The notes under the pieces were generated by a model. The model had not been told where the DNA came from. It ran no database searches and saw only the letters and a list, made by a program, of their open reading frames with translations. From an uncultured Methanobrevibacter sp. (GTDB lineage: Archaea > Methanobacteriota > Methanobacteria > Methanobacteriales > Methanobacteriaceae), in the NCBI GenBank assembly GCA_904501935.1, contig CAJGDA010000030.1:1-13921 (forward strand): a stretch of DNA of 13,921 nucleotides, written 5' to 3'. This document shows, one piece after another, positions 13,314-13,921 of this stretch (positions are counted from its first letter, which is position 1; each line of letters opens with the position of its first letter). Made by a program: the position numbers and the translations under genes.

Positions 13314-13921
13314 TTGAACAAGATTAAAATAGCGATTGTTGGAATGGGAAATTGTGCTAGTTCTCTTATTCAGGGAATACATTATTATGATGGTAAAAAT
13401 CGAAAAGATGCAATAGGACTTATGCATTGGGAAATTGGAGGATATGAACCTAGTGATATTGAAGTTGTTGCAGCTTTTGATGTTGATGCAAGAAAAGTTG
13501 GTAAGACTATTGATGAAGCAATTTTTGCAAAACCTAATTGTACTACAATTTTCCAAGAAGATATTCCAAAATATGATGTTAAAGTAAGTATGGGTCATGT
13601 TTTAGACGGTGTTGCAGAACACATGTCCAATTATGATGATGATTATACTTTCGTTGTAAGTGATGAAGATCCTGTTGATGTAGTTGAGGTTTTAAAAGAA
13701 AGTGGGGCTGAAATATTGGTCAATTACTTGCCTGTAGGTTCCGAAGAAGCAGCAAGATATTATGCACAATGCGCTCTTGATGCAGGTGTTGCTTATGTTA
13801 ATTGTATGCCAGTATTTATTGTAAGTGATAAGGAATGGGATGCAAAATTCAGAGAAAAAGGCATTCCTATTGTTGGTGATGATATTAAAGCTCAAATTGG
13901 AGCTACCATTACACACAGAAC
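13314..13921 (+). CDS. ino1: Inositol-3-phosphate synthase Ino1 (partial, TTG start, C-terminus off the right edge)
   Basis: NAD-dependent enzyme turning glucose 6-phosphate into 1L-myo-inositol 1-phosphate (inositol 3-phosphate), the source of the inositol head group of archaeal phosphoinositol lipids. The visible 202 residues start KIKIAIVGMGNCASSL with the Rossmann loop GMGNCASS (10-17), then HYYDG, GLMHWEIGGYEPSDIE, VAAFDVDARKVG, VNYLPVGSEEAARYYA, NCMPVFIVSD and GDDIKAQIGATITHR, all hallmarks of the short prokaryotic (actinobacterial/archaeal) Ino1 type. The start is TTG at 13314 with GGTG five bases before it; there is no in-frame ATG until residue 11, inside the Rossmann loop, so the TTG is well supported. 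The gene is open to the window end. It is divergent from ubiA, whose product makes the lipid core to which inositol phosphate is attached. Confidence 0.94.
   Translation, partial: MNKIKIAIVGMGNCASSLIQGIHYYDGKNRKDAIGLMHWEIGGYEPSDIEVVAAFDVDARKVGKTIDEAIFAKPNCTTIFQEDIPKYDVKVSMGHVLDGVAEHMSNYDDDYTFVVSDEDPVDVVEVLKESGAEILVNYLPVGSEEAARYYAQCALDAGVAYVNCMPVFIVSDKEWDAKFREKGIPIVGDDIKAQIGATITHR

Noticed and set aside
13287..13916. Minus-strand open frames opposite ino1 (13287-13598 and 13692-13916)
   Set aside because: They are Ser/Asn/Cys/Phe-rich shadow translations of the clearly coding plus strand, with no ribosome binding site and no family resemblance.

Overview
The window looks like a piece of a methanogenic archaeon, most likely Methanobrevibacter or a close relative in the Methanobacteriales. 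The DNA is very AT-rich. Archaeal-specific genes are present: aIF1A next to a Rio1 kinase, digeranylgeranylglyceryl phosphate synthase, archaeal phosphoglycolate phosphatase and HypD. Starts follow GGTG/GAGG-type ribosome binding sites, and the divergent gaps hold TATA-like boxes. Genus placement is inference from gene content and base composition; I ran no search.

Layout. (1) 1-977, minus: aIF1A, then Rio1, which runs off the left edge. (2) 1085-3054, plus: moeA, a stand-alone GyrI-like ligand-binding protein and a small charged helical protein, closely spaced. (3) 3067-6143, minus: hypD, phosphoglycolate phosphatase and a TldE/PmbA-type protein in a tight operon. (4) 6230-8911, plus: a two-gene nonulosonic (sialic-like) acid cassette, made of a CMP-sugar synthetase/PseG-like fusion followed by a NeuB homologue. 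(5) 8925-10478, minus: a membrane protein with two zinc ribbons and a degenerate NERD domain. (6) 10630-13194, minus: a UbiA-type DGGGP synthase and an overlapping-signal GT-C/GT39-type glycosyltransferase. (7) 13314-13921, plus: inositol-phosphate synthase, cut by the right edge and starting with TTG.

How the genes fit. Two cofactor or maturation functions (MoeA for Mo/W-pterin, HypD for [NiFe] hydrogenase) suit a hydrogenotrophic methanogen. The right half is rich in cell-envelope functions: acidic sugar synthesis, lipid-linked sugar transfer, archaeal ether lipid synthesis and the inositol head group. The most unusual content is the nonulosonic acid cassette. The NeuB homologue keeps its overall fold signatures, but the residues aligned with both metal-binding histidines are tyrosines and the PEP-binding lysine is asparagine. 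The partner cytidylyltransferase domain also deviates at several nucleotide- and metal-binding positions.

There is no gene-free stretch over 300 bases. The longest gap is 10479-10629 and holds a promoter candidate and little else. I saw no rRNA, tRNA, CRISPR array, insertion sequence, integrase or attachment site.
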